Shown piece by piece: positions 63,835 through 64,000 of a stretch of DNA of 64,000 nucleotides. Origin of the DNA: Erwinia sp. OLFS4 (GTDB lineage Bacteria > Pseudomonadota > Gammaproteobacteria > Enterobacterales > Enterobacteriaceae); assembly GCF_002752165.1 (NCBI RefSeq), contig NZ_MOMB01000001.1, positions 116,007 to 180,006 of the forward strand. The letters run 5' to 3'. The notes beneath the pieces were generated by a model. It did no database searches. It saw nothing but the letters and a program-made list of their open reading frames with translations, and had not been told where the DNA came from. Numbering within the stretch: the stretch's first letter is position 1; each line of letters opens with the position of its first letter. Position numbers and translations under genes: made by a program.

Positions 63835-64000
63835 ATGAATGGTGAAATTTATTTATTTATGATAGCGCTGTTGTTTACTTTTTTCCATGCTACCTTTATA
63901 ACTGAAGAAGCTGATAACTCTCGCTCCTACGTTGACGTTTTTTCAAAAAAAATAATTAACCAGCAGATGCAACTGGTATCTTATTGTCATAGTAGTGGCA
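63835..64000 (+). CDS. Small membrane protein, possibly PilM-like (partial)
   Basis: An open frame of 55 codons runs off the window edge. It begins MNGEIYLFMIALLFTFFHATF, an N-terminal membrane anchor, followed by a polar helical part (DVFSKKIINQQMQLVSY). In R64-type clusters a short anchored protein, PilM, accompanies PilN and PilO. The assignment is from topology and position only. It starts 15 bases after the upstream stop. Confidence 0.5.
   Translation, partial: MNGEIYLFMIALLFTFFHATFITEEADNSRSYVDVFSKKIINQQMQLVSYCHSSG

Overview
The window is chromosomal DNA from a gammaproteobacterium of the order Enterobacterales, most likely the Erwiniaceae (Erwinia/Pantoea group). Bases 1-51565 follow the Escherichia coli map from pcnB to ldcC almost gene for gene, and the encoded proteins are close to their E. 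coli counterparts. The family assignment is an inference from protein recall and gene content, because no 16S or whole-genome data are present.

Region 1 (1-11375): the 5' end of pcnB with an AUU start codon, gluQ, dksA, sfsA and thpR on the minus strand, then hrpB and mrcB (PBP1b with an expanded polyglutamine tail). A class A acid phosphatase sits between mrcB and fhuA, where E. coli has nothing. Region 2 (9109-15093) is the ferrichrome uptake operon fhuACDB behind a candidate Fur box. Region 3 (15190-24427) holds hemL, clcA, erpA, mtnN, dgt, degP, cdaR and yaeH. The E. coli genes yadS and btuF are missing between erpA and mtnN. Region 4 (24662-29193, minus) is map-glnD-dapD. Region 5 (29317-49306) is the large essential block: rpsB-tsf, pyrH, frr, dxr, uppS, cdsA, rseP, bamA, skp, lpxD, fabZ, lpxA, lpxB, rnhB, dnaE and accA. 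It covers translation, nucleotide and isoprenoid supply, phospholipid, lipid A and outer membrane assembly, replication and fatty acid synthesis, and ends at a 19-bp stem terminator. Region 6 (49416-51565) is a lysine decarboxylase gene broken by one missing base.

Region 7 (51566-64000) is different in character: it is strikingly A/T-rich, has no E. coli counterpart and looks horizontally acquired. After a gene-poor stretch of about 700 bp, twelve genes run in one direction and continue past the window edge. They encode a type IVb pilus of the plasmid R64 Pil/TCP/BFP kind: a PilP-like protein, assembly ATPase, inner membrane platform, a second PilT-like ATPase, a TcpQ-domain protein, prepilin peptidase, lytic transglycosylase, a large prepilin-like protein, lipoprotein secretin, PilO-like protein and the start of a small membrane protein. 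Two members stand out. The first gene encodes an RfaH/NusG-type NGN domain with no KOW domain, a likely operon-specific antiterminator. The third encodes an exported protein with a coiled coil and a degenerate FkpA-like FKBP domain. No short major pilin gene lies in the window, so it is probably downstream.

No tRNA, rRNA, CRISPR array, transposase or integrase was recognised.
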